Origin: Marinobacter similis | GTDB taxonomy: Bacteria; Pseudomonadota; Gammaproteobacteria; Pseudomonadales; Oleiphilaceae | DNA: 64,000 nucleotides | Direction: 5' to 3' | Assembly: GCF_000830985.1 (NCBI RefSeq) | Contig: NZ_CP007151.1 | Coordinates: 806,001 to 870,000, forward strand | Notes under the pieces: generated by a model | The model's database searches: none | What the model saw: only the letters and a program-made list of their open reading frames with translations | What the model was told of the DNA's origin: nothing | Shown here: piece after piece, positions 10,317-19,355 of the stretch | Layout of the letters: the number at the start of each line of letters is the position of its first letter | How positions within the stretch are numbered: position 1 is the first letter of the stretch | Translations under genes and position numbers: made by a program

Positions 10317-11088
10317 TTAGCGTTTGAGGTACTGGCTGAAATCAACATCGCTAGCGGACAGAATGGCCTGAACCCGGTTGTGAACCCCGAGCTTGCGCAG
10401 GATCGCCGAAACGTGCGCTTTAACTGTGGTTTCAGCAATATTGAGGTTGTAGGCAATTTGCTTGTTGGATTCTCCCTTGGACATCCTTTCCAGCACCAAA
10501 AGCTGGCGGCGGGTCAGGGAGTTCAGGAGTTCCGGTGAAACGGGGTTGTCGTCGTTCCGGCTGCGCCGCTGGCGGCTTTCATTGCTCGTGCGGATTATGT
10601 CTGAGGGAGGTAGACATTGCCGTTGAGGATCTGCTGGATCGCCTCGGTCATCTGGGCCCGGGGCGACGACTTGGTGATAAAGCCAATCGCGCCGTAGGTA
10701 ATGGCTTGCAGCACCACCTGCTTATCTTCCTCAGCGGACACGATCACCACAGGAATACTGGGCGCCTCATTGCGCAGCGTGATCAGACCGTTCAGGCCAT
10801 GCATGCCAGGCATGTTGAGGTCCAGCAGAATCAGATCAAGGTCATCGTTGTCGCGGGTGATGTCCAGGGCGCTGTCCAGATCGTCGGTTTCGATGATCTC
10901 GCTGCCTTCAAAGCCAGAGGCAATAAGCTGCTGATGGCTTCGCGGAACAACGGGTGGTCGTCGGCAATCAGAATCTTGTAAGCCGGCTCCATGGATGGGT
11001 CTACCTGTTTGTTTTCAGTATCGGGAATGGCTTCCGAATCATGATAGCGGTTTTCGGAAGACAGTGCGGCATCGAGCTCGCTCAGCAT
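10317..11088 (-). CDS. agmR: LuxR-family response regulator AgmR/ErbR, frame broken twice
   Basis: About 257 residues after correction. An extra N-terminal stretch of about 35 residues precedes a receiver domain ([16 protein letters not shown], then [17 protein letters not shown] with the phospho-Asp, then FITKSSP with the conserved Lys). A C-terminal LuxR helix-turn-helix follows ([20 protein letters not shown], then HVSAILRKL). It closely follows Pseudomonas AgmR/ErbR, the activator of pqq and exa genes. Bases are missing at about 10924 (A, minus strand) and about 10605 (C, minus strand). ATG 11088 has a perfect AGGAGG six bases upstream, so I prefer it to ATG 10992, where most homologues begin. 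NahK upstream and ErcS at 31603 are its probable kinases. Confidence 0.87.
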
Positions 11089-11257
11089 GGCGGCCTCCTG
11101 TGCAGAGAATCGCCGGAGTCGGTTCCGATCCTCTGTTTATTATTGTGATGGTTTCATTACACGCCATCTTGGTCTCACGTTGAATGCGACCATCGCACCA
11201 AAAAACAGGCACCAAAGTACTATTCTTGCCGAGCCGTGGGCTTCGTATCGTGGTCGT

Positions 11258-12277
11258 ATGAGCCTACAACCAACAATAACGCCTGTCTCACGACCCTATC
11301 GTGTCGCTCCCTGGATCAAAAAGGGAACGGCAGCTTTGGTGTGTATTCTCATTACTGTCACGGGCAATGTTCATGCCCAAGAAAAGGCTTCCGACTTACC
11401 CGTGCTGTCTATCAGCGTGCTGCAATTCGGCACTGCTCATTGGGAGCTTGACCATATCCGGCACCGGGGACTGGACCGGAAAAATAGCTACCGGCTGGAA
11501 TTGAAACCGGTTGCCAACCTCCCGGCTTCCAGACTGGCGGTCACCAGCGGCTCTGTGGACGGCGCTGTGGCCGACCTTTTGTGGGCCCAGTCGCGATTCC
11601 AGGCCGGCACGCCCTACCTTTATGTCCCTTTCTCCTCCCAGATTGGCGATATCGTTGTCGCTGAAACCTCAACGATCCGTTCGGTGGCGGATCTGGTGGG
11701 TAAACGCATCGGCGTTGCCGGCGGGCCGAGCAGCAAGGTTGGATACTGCTCAAGAAGGTCGCACAGCGGCAGGGAATCGACCTCGAAGAATCCGCCGAAC
11801 TTCAGTTCGCAGCTCCGCCTTTGTTGAACCATGCTCTAAAACGTGGGCAAGTGGATGTCATCGTCACCTACTGGCATTTCGCGGCCCGTCTCCAAGGTGA
11901 GGGCAGCTGGCGATCGGCGTTCGCCATGTCTGCCTTGCTCACTGAATTGGATCTGGACCGCAACCTGCCGGTTCTTGGCTATGTTTTTCCCGCCAACTGG
12001 GCGGAAGACCACGGCTTGCTGATCGATGGTTTCGCAGCTTCCCTGGATCAGCCAAAGCTGAACTGGCGAAAGGTGACTCCCCCTGCAGCGCTTGCGCCCT
12101 CTGATGAACAATCCGGAGGACGGTGTTTTCTCGGCATTGCGAGAGGGCTTTGTTGCCGGTACTCCAGCGCCGCAGACAGACCAGCGCATCGCTGACCTGC
12201 GGCGTTTGATGACCCTAACTGGCGCCGAGTCAGGTGACCTTATGCCGGTTGATCTGTTTTACCGGAGACCGCGGTGA
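11258..12277 (+). CDS. ABC transporter substrate-binding protein (SsuA/NMT1-like), frame broken three times
   Basis: About 340 residues after correction. A signal peptide (hydrophobic AALVCILITVTGNVHA) is followed by a periplasmic binding fold of the nitrate/sulfonate/thiamine-precursor class: SVADLVGKRIGVAGGPSSKG, then LLNHALKRGQVDVIVTYWHF and a C-terminal NNPEDGVFSALREGF. Missing bases are inferred at about 11738 (G), 12051 (G) and 12085 (G); each restores family-like sequence, such as SSKGWILLKKVAQRQGIDLE. The stop overlaps the permease GTG. With the next two genes it forms a full SsuABC-like importer. The cargo is unknown; its place beside agmR and the PQQ genes suggests something needed for alcohol oxidation. 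Confidence 0.78.
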
Positions 12278-13049
12278 AAGGCCGCTCCGGTCGGCCGCCC
12301 TTGTGGAGCTACTGGATAGCTCTGCCCTCCTTTGTTCTGCTCTGGGCACTGGTTGCCTGGTTGCTTCAATCGCCCCTTCTGCCAACGCCCCCGAGTGTTC
12401 TGGATACCTTGGTTCGGGAAGCTGCTTCGGGAGAACTCTGGCACCACTTGGGCGCCACCCTTGGGCGTGTGGTAGTCGCCTTTATTCTGGCCATGGCAAT
12501 TGGCAGCGCCATCGGCATCTTCATGGGGCGCTCACAAACCACCAATGCCCTGTTGGATCCCTTACTAGTGCTCTTTCTGAACCTGCCAGCCTTGGTCACC
12601 ATCATCCTCATGTATGTTTGGTTTGGTCTGGTGGAAGTGGCTGCCGTGATGGCTGTGGTTCTCAACAAAGTGCCAAACGTTGCGGTCACGGTTCGGGAAG
12701 GCGCGCGCAGCCTCGACTACCGGCTAGAAGAAATGGCCACGGTCTATGAGTTCACCCGATGGCAAAGGTTGCGTGAAGTTTGGGCGCCACAGCTGTTTCC
12801 TTACGTTATGGCAGCCACCAGAGGAGGCCTTGCCTGATCTGGAAAATCGTCCTGGTGGTGGAGCTACTCGGTCGCTCCAGCGGCGTTGGTTTCCAGCTGC
12901 ACATGGCTTTTCAAGTGTTCGACGTGGCCACCATTCTCGCCTACAGCCTGGCATTTATCGGCGTTGTCCAACTCATCGAACTGGCTATCCTGCAACCCCT
13001 GGAGCGTCGATCCAGCCGCTGGCGTCAGCCGGAGGCTGCCCATGCTTGA
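12274..13049 (+). CDS. ABC transporter permease (SsuC/TauC-like), frame broken once
   Basis: About 258 residues after correction, with six or so membrane helices and the permease EAA-loop region (AVTVREGARSLDYRLEEMA, then VYEFTRWQRLREVWAPQLFP). One C is missing at about 12833; restoring GCCCTGATC joins AATRGGLA to LIWKIVLVVELLGRSSGVG, which is standard for this family. GTG 12274 overlaps the stop of the binding-protein gene (GTGA), and the 3' end overlaps the ATPase start, so the three genes are translationally coupled. Confidence 0.83.
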
Positions 13050-13713
13050 GCTCAAAATCGCACGCCGAGATTTTGGCCAGCCGGTGCTTGGGGAGGTTTT
13101 TGCGACCATCGAACGCGGTGACCGCATCTGCCTAATGGGCCCCTCAGGTATTGGCAAGACCACGCTGCTTAATGCGATTGCCGGTCTCGACAAGTCGGTT
13201 CCAGAAGAGTCGGTTGTCGGTCGCGACCAACTGCGGGTGGGCTACCTGTTTCAGGAACATCGCCTGCTGCCGTGGCGGAGTCTGGATTCGAATCTGAGGC
13301 TGGTTGGTGCCAGTGACCAGGAGGCCGAGAGCTTATTGATGCAGGTAGGTTTGTCAGGTTACGGCCACTACTTGCCGGACCAGCTCTCCCTGGGCATGGC
13401 CAGAAGGGCGGCCCTGGCACGATGTCTGGCTGTAAAGCCGGACTTGCTGCTACTGGACGAGCCGTTTGCATCTCTGGATCCGGCAATGTCCGGTGAGCTC
13501 AAGGCGTTGATAGCCGGGCTTCTGGATTCGCATCCGGATATGGCGATGATCTGTGTTACCCATGATGGCGGGGATGCAGAGATATTGGCAAACCGCCTCT
13601 GGTATCTGGATGGTAAACCGGCCCGTTTACAGTGGGATGATGCAGTCGAAGAATCGGGTTTGATTGATGGGCTTCTCGGGAAGCTTCGGAGTCTGGAAAG
13701 CCCATCCCGCTGA
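13042..13713 (+). CDS. ABC transporter ATP-binding protein (SsuB/TauB-like)
   Basis: 223 residues. Walker A is GPSGIGKTT (about residues 34-42), the Q loop is in LFQEHRLLPW, the signature region is LSLGMARRAALARCLA (the usual LSGGM is changed to LSLGM), Walker B is LLLLDEPFASLD and the switch His is in CVTHDGGDAE. The start ATG at 13042 overlaps the permease stop by eight bases. It is shorter than many SsuB proteins but has all ATPase elements. It energises the importer encoded by the two preceding genes. Confidence 0.87.
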   Translation: MLELKIARRDFGQPVLGEVFATIERGDRICLMGPSGIGKTTLLNAIAGLDKSVPEESVVGRDQLRVGYLFQEHRLLPWRSLDSNLRLVGASDQEAESLLMQVGLSGYGHYLPDQLSLGMARRAALARCLAVKPDLLLLDEPFASLDPAMSGELKALIAGLLDSHPDMAMICVTHDGGDAEILANRLWYLDGKPARLQWDDAVEESGLIDGLLGKLRSLESPSR

Positions 13714-13728
13714 CTGCCGTTCACCGGA

Positions 13729-14535
13729 TCAAGCGGGCTTGGAAGTACCGAGGATTTTGGTCTGTTGTGGTCGGAAGCCGGCGGTGGCCAGAAGCGCCAG
13801 AACTAAAGTTACACCCGCAGTGATCCCATACGCTATCGGATTCCACTCCAGATACAGTGAGAACCGAATCGCCTCTACCGCATGGGTGAAAGGATTGAAC
13901 TGACAGATCCAGTACAGCCAGGGGCTGGCTTCGTTCATCCGCCAGAGCGGATACAGCGCCGAGGACATGAAGAACATCGGAAAGATAACGAAGTTCATCA
14001 CCCCGGCGAAGTTCTCCAGTTGTTTGATCCAGGTGGCAATGAGCAATCCCAAAGCGCCCAGCATGATGCTGGTAAGAATCAATGCTGGCAACACTGCCAG
14101 GTAACCCCAGAGCGGTGGCTCCACATCCACCATCAATGCCAGCAGCAGAAACACATACACCTGGCCGATGGACACCACTCCCATGGCCAGTAATTTGGTC
14201 ACTAGCAGGAAAGGCCGGGGCAGGGGGCTCATTAGCAGCACCCGCATACTGCCCAGCTCTCGGTCGTACACCATGGACAAGGCGCCCTGCATGCTGTTGA
14301 ACAGGATGATCATGCCGCACAGTCCGGGGGCAATGTAGGTCTCGTAGGTAATGTAAGTGTCGTAAGGGGGAATGATGGAAATTCCCAGCACGGCCCGGAA
14401 ACCGGCGGCGAACACCACCAGCCATAGCAGCGGCCGCACCAGGGCACTGGCAAAGCGGGTGCGCTGCTGCCAGAACCTCAGCCATTCACGGGTCTGGATG
14501 CCGACAAAACAGTGCCAGTAGTGCGCTGCGTTCAT
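13729..14535 (-). CDS. ABC-2 type permease of the PQQ-alcohol system (PedC-like)
   Basis: 268 residues with six membrane helices and the ABC-2 permease pattern (RELGSMRVLLMSPLPRPF after helix 2, a long stretch of helices, then ALYPLWRMNE). It is the permease of a four-gene set (binding protein, YVTN propeller, ATPase, permease) found next to PQQ-dependent alcohol dehydrogenases in Pseudomonas, where it is called the ped or alcohol ABC transporter. It starts one base after the ATPase gene ends. It is convergent with the SsuB-like gene. Direction of transport and cargo are not established for the family. Confidence 0.85.
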   Translation of the reverse strand: MNAAHYWHCFVGIQTREWLRFWQQRTRFASALVRPLLWLVVFAAGFRAVLGISIIPPYDTYITYETYIAPGLCGMIILFNSMQGALSMVYDRELGSMRVLLMSPLPRPFLLVTKLLAMGVVSIGQVYVFLLLALMVDVEPPLWGYLAVLPALILTSIMLGALGLLIATWIKQLENFAGVMNFVIFPMFFMSSALYPLWRMNEASPWLYWICQFNPFTHAVEAIRFSLYLEWNPIAYGITAGVTLVLALLATAGFRPQQTKILGTSKPA

Positions 14536-14536
14536 A

Positions 14537-15259
14537 TCAGCCGGCTCCAGTCAGAGAGTGGAAGGTTTCAGTCATATCCTGATGGCCTTCGGCTTCGCAG
14601 ATGGCGTGGCCGTTGTCCTCGGCCAGTAATTGGCCCCGGTGCAGGACCAGAATCCGGTCGTCTCCACAGACCTCTTCGATCAGGTGCGTGGCCCATAAGG
14701 CGGTCAGGCCTTCTTCTTCGCACAAGGTTCGTACGTGCTCGTTGAGCGCCTTGCGGCTTGCAACGTCCAGACCCACGGTTGGTTCGTCGAGCAACAGCAG
14801 TGAGGGCTCGTGAAGCAGAGCGCGGGCAATTTCCACCCGCCGGCGGTGGCCGCCGTTAAGGTGGCGGACCGCATCGTTGGCGCGATCGAGCAGGTTGAAG
14901 CGTTCTAGTTCCCGGTCACCCCGAATCCTGGCCTCCTTGCGGGATAACCCGTGCAGCGCTGCATGGTATTGAAGGTTCTGGCGTACAGTCAGGTCCAGAT
15001 CGAGGGCATTTTGCTGGAATACTACGCCAATCTGCCGCATGGCCTCAGCGGGCTGTTTTTTGAGTGACTGTCCGGTCAGCAGAATATCGCCCTGCTGCAA
15101 GGCCAACAGGCGCGTAAGCAAACCAAATAAAGTGGATTTGCCGGCGCCGTTGGGCCCGAGCAGTGCGTGAAAGCGGCCGGAGGTCAGCCTAAAGCTGACC
15201 TCCCGAAGCACCGGCTTTTCGCCATAGCGAAAGCTAAGGTTACTCGCTTCGATGGTCAT
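14537..15259 (-). CDS. ABC transporter ATP-binding protein of the PQQ-alcohol system (PedB-like)
   Basis: 240 residues. Walker A is GPNGAGKST (about residues 35-43), Q loop VVFQQNALD, signature region HLNGGHRRRVEIARALLH, Walker B LLLLDEPTVGLD and switch His in WATHLIEEV. The overall look is that of ABC-2 export ATPases (CcmA class). The usual signature LSGGQ is LNGGH, a variant that is common in this subgroup. The start ATG overlaps the stop of the YVTN gene by four bases (15256-15259), showing tight coupling in the order propeller, ATPase, permease. Confidence 0.88.
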   Translation of the reverse strand: MTIEASNLSFRYGEKPVLREVSFRLTSGRFHALLGPNGAGKSTLFGLLTRLLALQQGDILLTGQSLKKQPAEAMRQIGVVFQQNALDLDLTVRQNLQYHAALHGLSRKEARIRGDRELERFNLLDRANDAVRHLNGGHRRRVEIARALLHEPSLLLLDEPTVGLDVASRKALNEHVRTLCEEEGLTALWATHLIEEVCGDDRILVLHRGQLLAEDNGHAICEAEGHQDMTETFHSLTGAG

Positions 15260-16230
15260 GACGTCGGATCAATAACCACACCCCAGGGGTAGCGGCCTAC
15301 CTTGATCGATTTGAGTACTTTCAGCTCGTCCACATCGATCACCGAGACATCGCCGGAGACCCCATTGGTGGTGTAGAGGTGTTTTTCGTCCTTGTCGAGA
15401 TCTAGCTGCCAGACTCGGGCGCCGACCAGCAGATAGTCCAGTACCTCATAACTCTGGGCGTCGACTACGGCCACGTGATTGGAGGGGCCGAGAGCCACGA
15501 AGGCGTATCTGCCATCGGAAGTCAGTTCAATGCCCACCGGCTGGACCCGATCCTGATTTACGCCGGGGACCTTGAAGGACATCTCGTGGATCTGCTCCAG
15601 ATTGTCCACGTCGATGATGTGAACAGTGCCGCCGATTTCGGCCGAGGCCCAGGCAATCTTGCTGTCTTCGCTGAACTCCACATGGCGTGGGCGCTGGCCG
15701 ACCACAATGTTCTTTTCGATCTCGAAGGTCTCGGTGTTGATCCAGTGCAGCATGCTGGTGGTTTCGGAGGTATTTACCGCCCATTTGCCATCGGGGCTGA
15801 CCGCCATACCCTCGGGCTCGATGCCTACGTCAATCTGGGCCAGCACGTCCTTGGTGTCTACATCAACTACGGTCACGATGGCGTCGTCTTCGTTGGCGAT
15901 GTAAAGGTGTTTGTTGTTGGGGTGAAGGGCGAACTGCTCCGGGTCTTCACCCGAGGGCAGGGTGTCGATGATCTTCCGAGTTGCCAGATCCAGAACCTGC
16001 ACGGTGTCGTCGTCACTGGCGCAGATATACAGCTTGGTATGGTCCTTGGACAGCAGGATGCCACGAGGGCGCTGGCCAACATCGATGGTTTCAATAACCT
16101 CCCGGGTTTCGGTATCGATAACCGACAGAGTGTTGTCCTTTTCGTTGGACACGTAGGCCACGCTGGCCAGGGCCGGCGTCGACAGGGCAATCATGGCGGC
16201 CAGGGCCGTTTGTTTGAACAGGGATTTCAT
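15256..16230 (-). CDS. periplasmic YVTN beta-propeller protein, PQQ-dependent catabolism associated
   Basis: 324 residues. A signal peptide (MKSLFKQTALAAMIALSTPALA) precedes about seven repeats of the YVTN type, each like VAYVSNEKDNTLSVIDTET or LYIANEDDAIVTVVDVDTK, forming a propeller. ATG 16230 has AAGGAG eight bases upstream; upstream in-frame starts lack one. This is the family named after its link with PQQ-dependent alcohol oxidation. Its role is unproven; it may handle cofactor or substrate in the periplasm for the linked ABC transporter. Confidence 0.87.
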   Translation of the reverse strand: MKSLFKQTALAAMIALSTPALASVAYVSNEKDNTLSVIDTETREVIETIDVGQRPRGILLSKDHTKLYICASDDDTVQVLDLATRKIIDTLPSGEDPEQFALHPNNKHLYIANEDDAIVTVVDVDTKDVLAQIDVGIEPEGMAVSPDGKWAVNTSETTSMLHWINTETFEIEKNIVVGQRPRHVEFSEDSKIAWASAEIGGTVHIIDVDNLEQIHEMSFKVPGVNQDRVQPVGIELTSDGRYAFVALGPSNHVAVVDAQSYEVLDYLLVGARVWQLDLDKDEKHLYTTNGVSGDVSVIDVDELKVLKSIKVGRYPWGVVIDPTS

Positions 16231-16271
16231 GGTGAGGCTCCTTCTTGTTTTCATCAATGGGGCTATCTGGT

Positions 16272-17441
16272 TCAGCCGTTTATCCGACACTCGCTTTCAG
16301 GCCTGTCAAAGCCAAGGGTGTCCATTTCTGTGTTGGGGTGGAGAAAGCCCTCGAACGGTGCGCGTGCCACCAGGCCTCTGGGGTGAATTAAGGGGATGGG
16401 CTGTCTCAGCTGTCCATTCCAGCTCCGAAAGGTAAGCTTTCGGCCCTTGAAGGCGGCCAGCTGGAATTTGTCGCTGAACAGGAAAGCCCGGATGTCAGTG
16501 GGGCTTGCCGAATTCAGATCGGTCACCGACGTGCCTACTGAGCGAATGGCCGCCCAGGCCGCGTAGTCTTCACTGTTCATATCCCGCCCGGCAAGGTCAC
16601 GGAAACGGTTTTGCAGCTGGGCGGCGCCCCAGCTTTCCACCACACGGTGCCAGGTCACTGGCGACATGCCCTGGGTGCCCACCACAGGCCGAGGCAGCCA
16701 GGTGTTGAACGGTACGTATTCGCCAAAATCTCCACGCACATCAGCGACAACCACGGCGTCGTAATCGCTGGCCTGGGTAAACAGGGGCAACTCCTTGGAG
16801 GCGGTGCGACGCAGGTCGGCATCAAAGATCCAGGGTTTGTCCTCAACGATTTCCAGCCCGAACCGCTTTGCGGAACGCCGGAAGGCATCGGCCCAGCCCT
16901 TGTCGGCTTCGGTAGGCCCGGTGATCAGGAAAACCTCGTCCCAACGCCGCTGATTCAGCCATTGACCGAGGGCATCGGTGAGCATGGAATAACTGGGCAT
17001 AGTGTGCAGGAGATTGACGTGGCATCGGCCAGTGCGCAGTGCATCGTCTTTTGCCCCTGCATTGAAGATAAGCTCGTCTCCGGCCTTCTCGGTGAGGGTT
17101 GTCAGTGTCGAGGAGGGCGCATTCACCACAAACAGTTCCAGTCCGTCCTGGCGCATGGCCTCGAATGCTGCCACAGCAGCTGCTTCCGAATCGGCCACTT
17201 CGCTCTGAATCGAATAGGTTTGCCCGAGGAATTTGCCGGTGGTGCTGTTGTCGTTGATGCCCAATTCGGCGCCCCGTAGACCGGCGTCTTCCGGCTCAGG
17301 AATGACATTGGAGAGCACCGGGCCCCGATCCGGAACCCACTGCAGGTAACCAATCCGCACTTTCAGGGATTCCGCTTGTAGCGGTGTTGCCGCTGCCAGT
17401 GTGATCAGTGAAGTAGCCGCTGCCCGGGACAGAAAAGACAT
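16272..17441 (-). CDS. periplasmic substrate-binding protein of the PQQ-alcohol ABC system
   Basis: 389 residues. The signal peptide MSFLSRAAATSLITLAAATP is cleaved near LQA; the mature part has the type I periplasmic binding fold of the branched-chain amino acid receptors (GIND early, VVNAPSSTLTTLTEKAGDELIFNAG, then a second lobe with VVADVRGDFGEYVPFNTW). It matches the binding protein that heads the PedABC-like set next to quinoprotein alcohol dehydrogenases. It is the first gene of a minus-strand operon (16272-17441, 15256-16230, 14537-15259, 13729-14535), divergent from the cytochrome c550 gene. Ligand unknown. Confidence 0.83.
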   Translation of the reverse strand: MSFLSRAAATSLITLAAATPLQAESLKVRIGYLQWVPDRGPVLSNVIPEPEDAGLRGAELGINDNSTTGKFLGQTYSIQSEVADSEAAAVAAFEAMRQDGLELFVVNAPSSTLTTLTEKAGDELIFNAGAKDDALRTGRCHVNLLHTMPSYSMLTDALGQWLNQRRWDEVFLITGPTEADKGWADAFRRSAKRFGLEIVEDKPWIFDADLRRTASKELPLFTQASDYDAVVVADVRGDFGEYVPFNTWLPRPVVGTQGMSPVTWHRVVESWGAAQLQNRFRDLAGRDMNSEDYAAWAAIRSVGTSVTDLNSASPTDIRAFLFSDKFQLAAFKGRKLTFRSWNGQLRQPIPLIHPRGLVARAPFEGFLHPNTEMDTLGFDRPESECRING

Positions 17442-17520
17442 GGGGTTCTCCGGTTTGTTTTTGTCTTTACAGCTTATGGAAGGGGGGGGCGCCCGGAAAT
17501 ATTCAGAAAGTAGGAATCAG

Positions 17521-17580
17521 GCAGTACCAAAGGATGAAGTTTCCGTTCAGAGACCAAAACTCTACTACCAAGGAACTAAG
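17521..17580 (+). promoter_or_regulatory. candidate regulator site TACTACCAAGGAA before cytochrome c550
   Basis: In the 260-base divergent region, TACTACCAAGGAA occurs at 17563-17575, and a partial copy AGTACCAAAGG at 17523-17533. The same core, TACTACCAAG, is at 19206 (before exaA) and 21220 (before exaC). LuxR-type regulators such as AgmR often bind TACTACC-like sequences, so this is a likely operator for the alcohol regulon; the binding protein is inferred. Confidence 0.6.
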
Positions 17581-17701
17581 CCAAAACCCCCAAAGTGGCA
17601 TACGGATTGGACAAGGAGATTCCTAGACTGGAGATCGGCACGTTGGCAACTGACAAATCCAATAGCCAACTACGGGGAATCCAATAATAGAGGTAAGACC
17701 A

Positions 17702-18129
17702 ATGGCAATGTCCTTTTCACTCAAAGCAATCGTGCTGCCGCCGCGCTTGGCCTGGCGGGTTTCGCTATTGCACACGGCAATGTCACACCACAGGACGTGG
17801 ATACGGGCAATCTGCCGGAGCTGGGCGATGAGGTGCGCAGCGAGAATCCGTTCCGTGAGGGCAATGAATTCGGCGAGTTCAACGCTCAGGCTGCAAAAAT
17901 CGGGGAGAGCGCCTACGCCGGCAATTGCGCCGCCTGCCATGGAATCCGGGCAATGTCCGGCGGCCTCACACCCGATCTTCGGGAACTGACCGAATGGGAT
18001 GATGAGTATTACATTGGCCGGGTGATGAACGGCACGGACCGTGGCATGCCTTCCTGGAAGAAGAGCATGGACCAGAACGCCATGTGGGCGATTCGCACCT
18101 ATGTGGAATCTCTGGCCAAGCCGGAGTGA
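17702..18129 (+). CDS. exaB: cytochrome c550 (ExaB/PedF-like), frame broken once
   Basis: About 142 residues after correction. A signal peptide (MAMSFSLKAIVL, then AAALGLAGFAIAHG) is followed by VTPQDVDTGNLPELGDEVRS, the opening seen in PedF-type cytochromes, one haem site CAACH and a likely distal Met in DRGMPSWK. One G is missing in the signal peptide at about 17737 (GTGCTGGCCGCC expected). The ATG follows GAGGTAAG. It accepts electrons from the quinoprotein ethanol dehydrogenase in the periplasm and passes them towards a terminal oxidase. It is divergent from the PedABC-like operon and followed by a binding-protein gene and exaA. Confidence 0.88.
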
Positions 18130-18206
18130 TCATCGAGGTCCGCATCAACAAGAATGCTTGAATCTGGGTCGGCCATTTGCCGGCCCTTCGTCGTTGGGAG
18201 AAAACA

Positions 18207-19162
18207 ATGAAAATACTGTCTCCAATTCTCGCCCTGTTGCTTCTCGCCGAGTTTGCCCTGGCCACGGAGGTTAACGATGGAAATGAACTTCTTAACCGGC
18301 CTGCGGAGCGCACCTACGACATCATTCTGGATTCCGGCTATTTGAAGGTCGGCGTCTACGAGGATTTCCCGCCCTATTCCTATGAGCTTGATGGTGAACC
18401 CAGGGGCATCGACATTGAGCTCGGGCGTCGGATTGCCAAGGAAATGGGCGTTGAGTTCAAAGTTCACTGGATAATCCCGGATGAAAACCTGGGGGACGAT
18501 CTGCGCAATAACGTCTGGAAAGGGCACTACCTGGCCAAACAGCGTCTCGCGGATGTCATGCTGCGGGTGCCCTACGATAAGACATACGCCTATATGCAGG
18601 ATTCCACCGGCGAGTACATCAACGAGCAGGTGGTGCTGTTCGGCCCCTATCAGCAGGAAACCTGGCAGATCGCCTATAACCCTGAAGAGCTCGACTCCGT
18701 CGAAACTGTTGCGGTCTTCCAATACAACCGGATCGGCGTAGAGATAGACACGCTTCCTGATTTTTACCTGACTTCCGCATTCGGCGGACGCATGCGTGAG
18801 CAGGTGCGTCACTACACCAATGTGGCGGACGCATTCAAGGCAATGCGCAATGGCGAGGTCAGTGCCGTCATGGGCATGCGGTCGGAGATCGATCACGAAC
18901 TGGCCAGGCCTGAGAACGATGGTTCAAGGCCGCCGATAATGGCTTTCCGGGTATTGGTAAGCAAGTCTGGGACGTCGGTATGGCGATCAAACACACCCAT
19001 CGCCAACTGGGTTATGCCCTAGAGGCCATCGTCGACCGGTTGGTGAAAACCGGGCAAATGAACGAGCTGATGGCCAGAAACAATATTCAATACAGCGTGC
19101 CGGGCTATTACAGGGATTTTTTGGGTGAACAGGCTATCGCCAAGGCCGAAGGGGAGCTCTGA
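18207..19162 (+). CDS. quinoprotein-dehydrogenase-associated periplasmic binding protein (MoxJ/PedA-like), frame broken once
   Basis: About 318 residues after correction. The signal peptide is MKILSPILALLLLAEFALA; the mature part is a type II (amino-acid class) binding fold with LKVGVYEDFPPYSYELDGEP, GIDIELGRRIAKEMGVEF and a C-terminal VDRLVKTGQMNELMARNNI. Such proteins sit beside methanol and ethanol dehydrogenase genes (MoxJ/XoxJ) and are thought to help maturation of the dehydrogenase or hold a ligand for it. One base is missing at about 18948 (TTCCCGGGTATTGG expected), where AFPGIGKQVWDVGMAIK is restored. The ATG follows GGGAGAA. It lies between the cytochrome and exaA, supporting an accessory role. 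Confidence 0.82.
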
Positions 19163-19205
19163 TCCTTCTGACAATACGCCTCGGCCGGAAAGTCTGGGGT
19201 AGTCG

Positions 19206-19215
19206 TACTACCAAG
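19206..19215 (+). promoter_or_regulatory. candidate regulator site TACTACCAAG before exaA
   Basis: TACTACCAAG at 19206-19215, 141 bases before the exaA start. The match to the sites before cytochrome c550 and exaC is ten of ten in the core. It is preceded by CG as in the porin element (TCGTACTGCCAAAG). Confidence 0.6.
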
Positions 19216-19355
19216 TGATGAGAAAACCTGTTCCGGGGGGCAATTGTTGGCTTTTTCCACAAAGCGAAGAATCGTATCAGAGGCGGGAAAAGTTCCCGGT
19301 TCGTCCTGACTCGAACGCAAGATAACCGAAAACAAGAGACTTGGAGAGCGCAATC

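Noticed and set aside
11205..11225. A further TACTACC-type site before the SsuA-like gene
   Set aside because: The nearest match, ACCAAAGTACTATTC, fits only in part and in an altered order.
15475..16386. Plus-strand frame opposite the YVTN gene
   Set aside because: Antisense of the beta-propeller repeats; Gly- and Asp-rich with no start signal.
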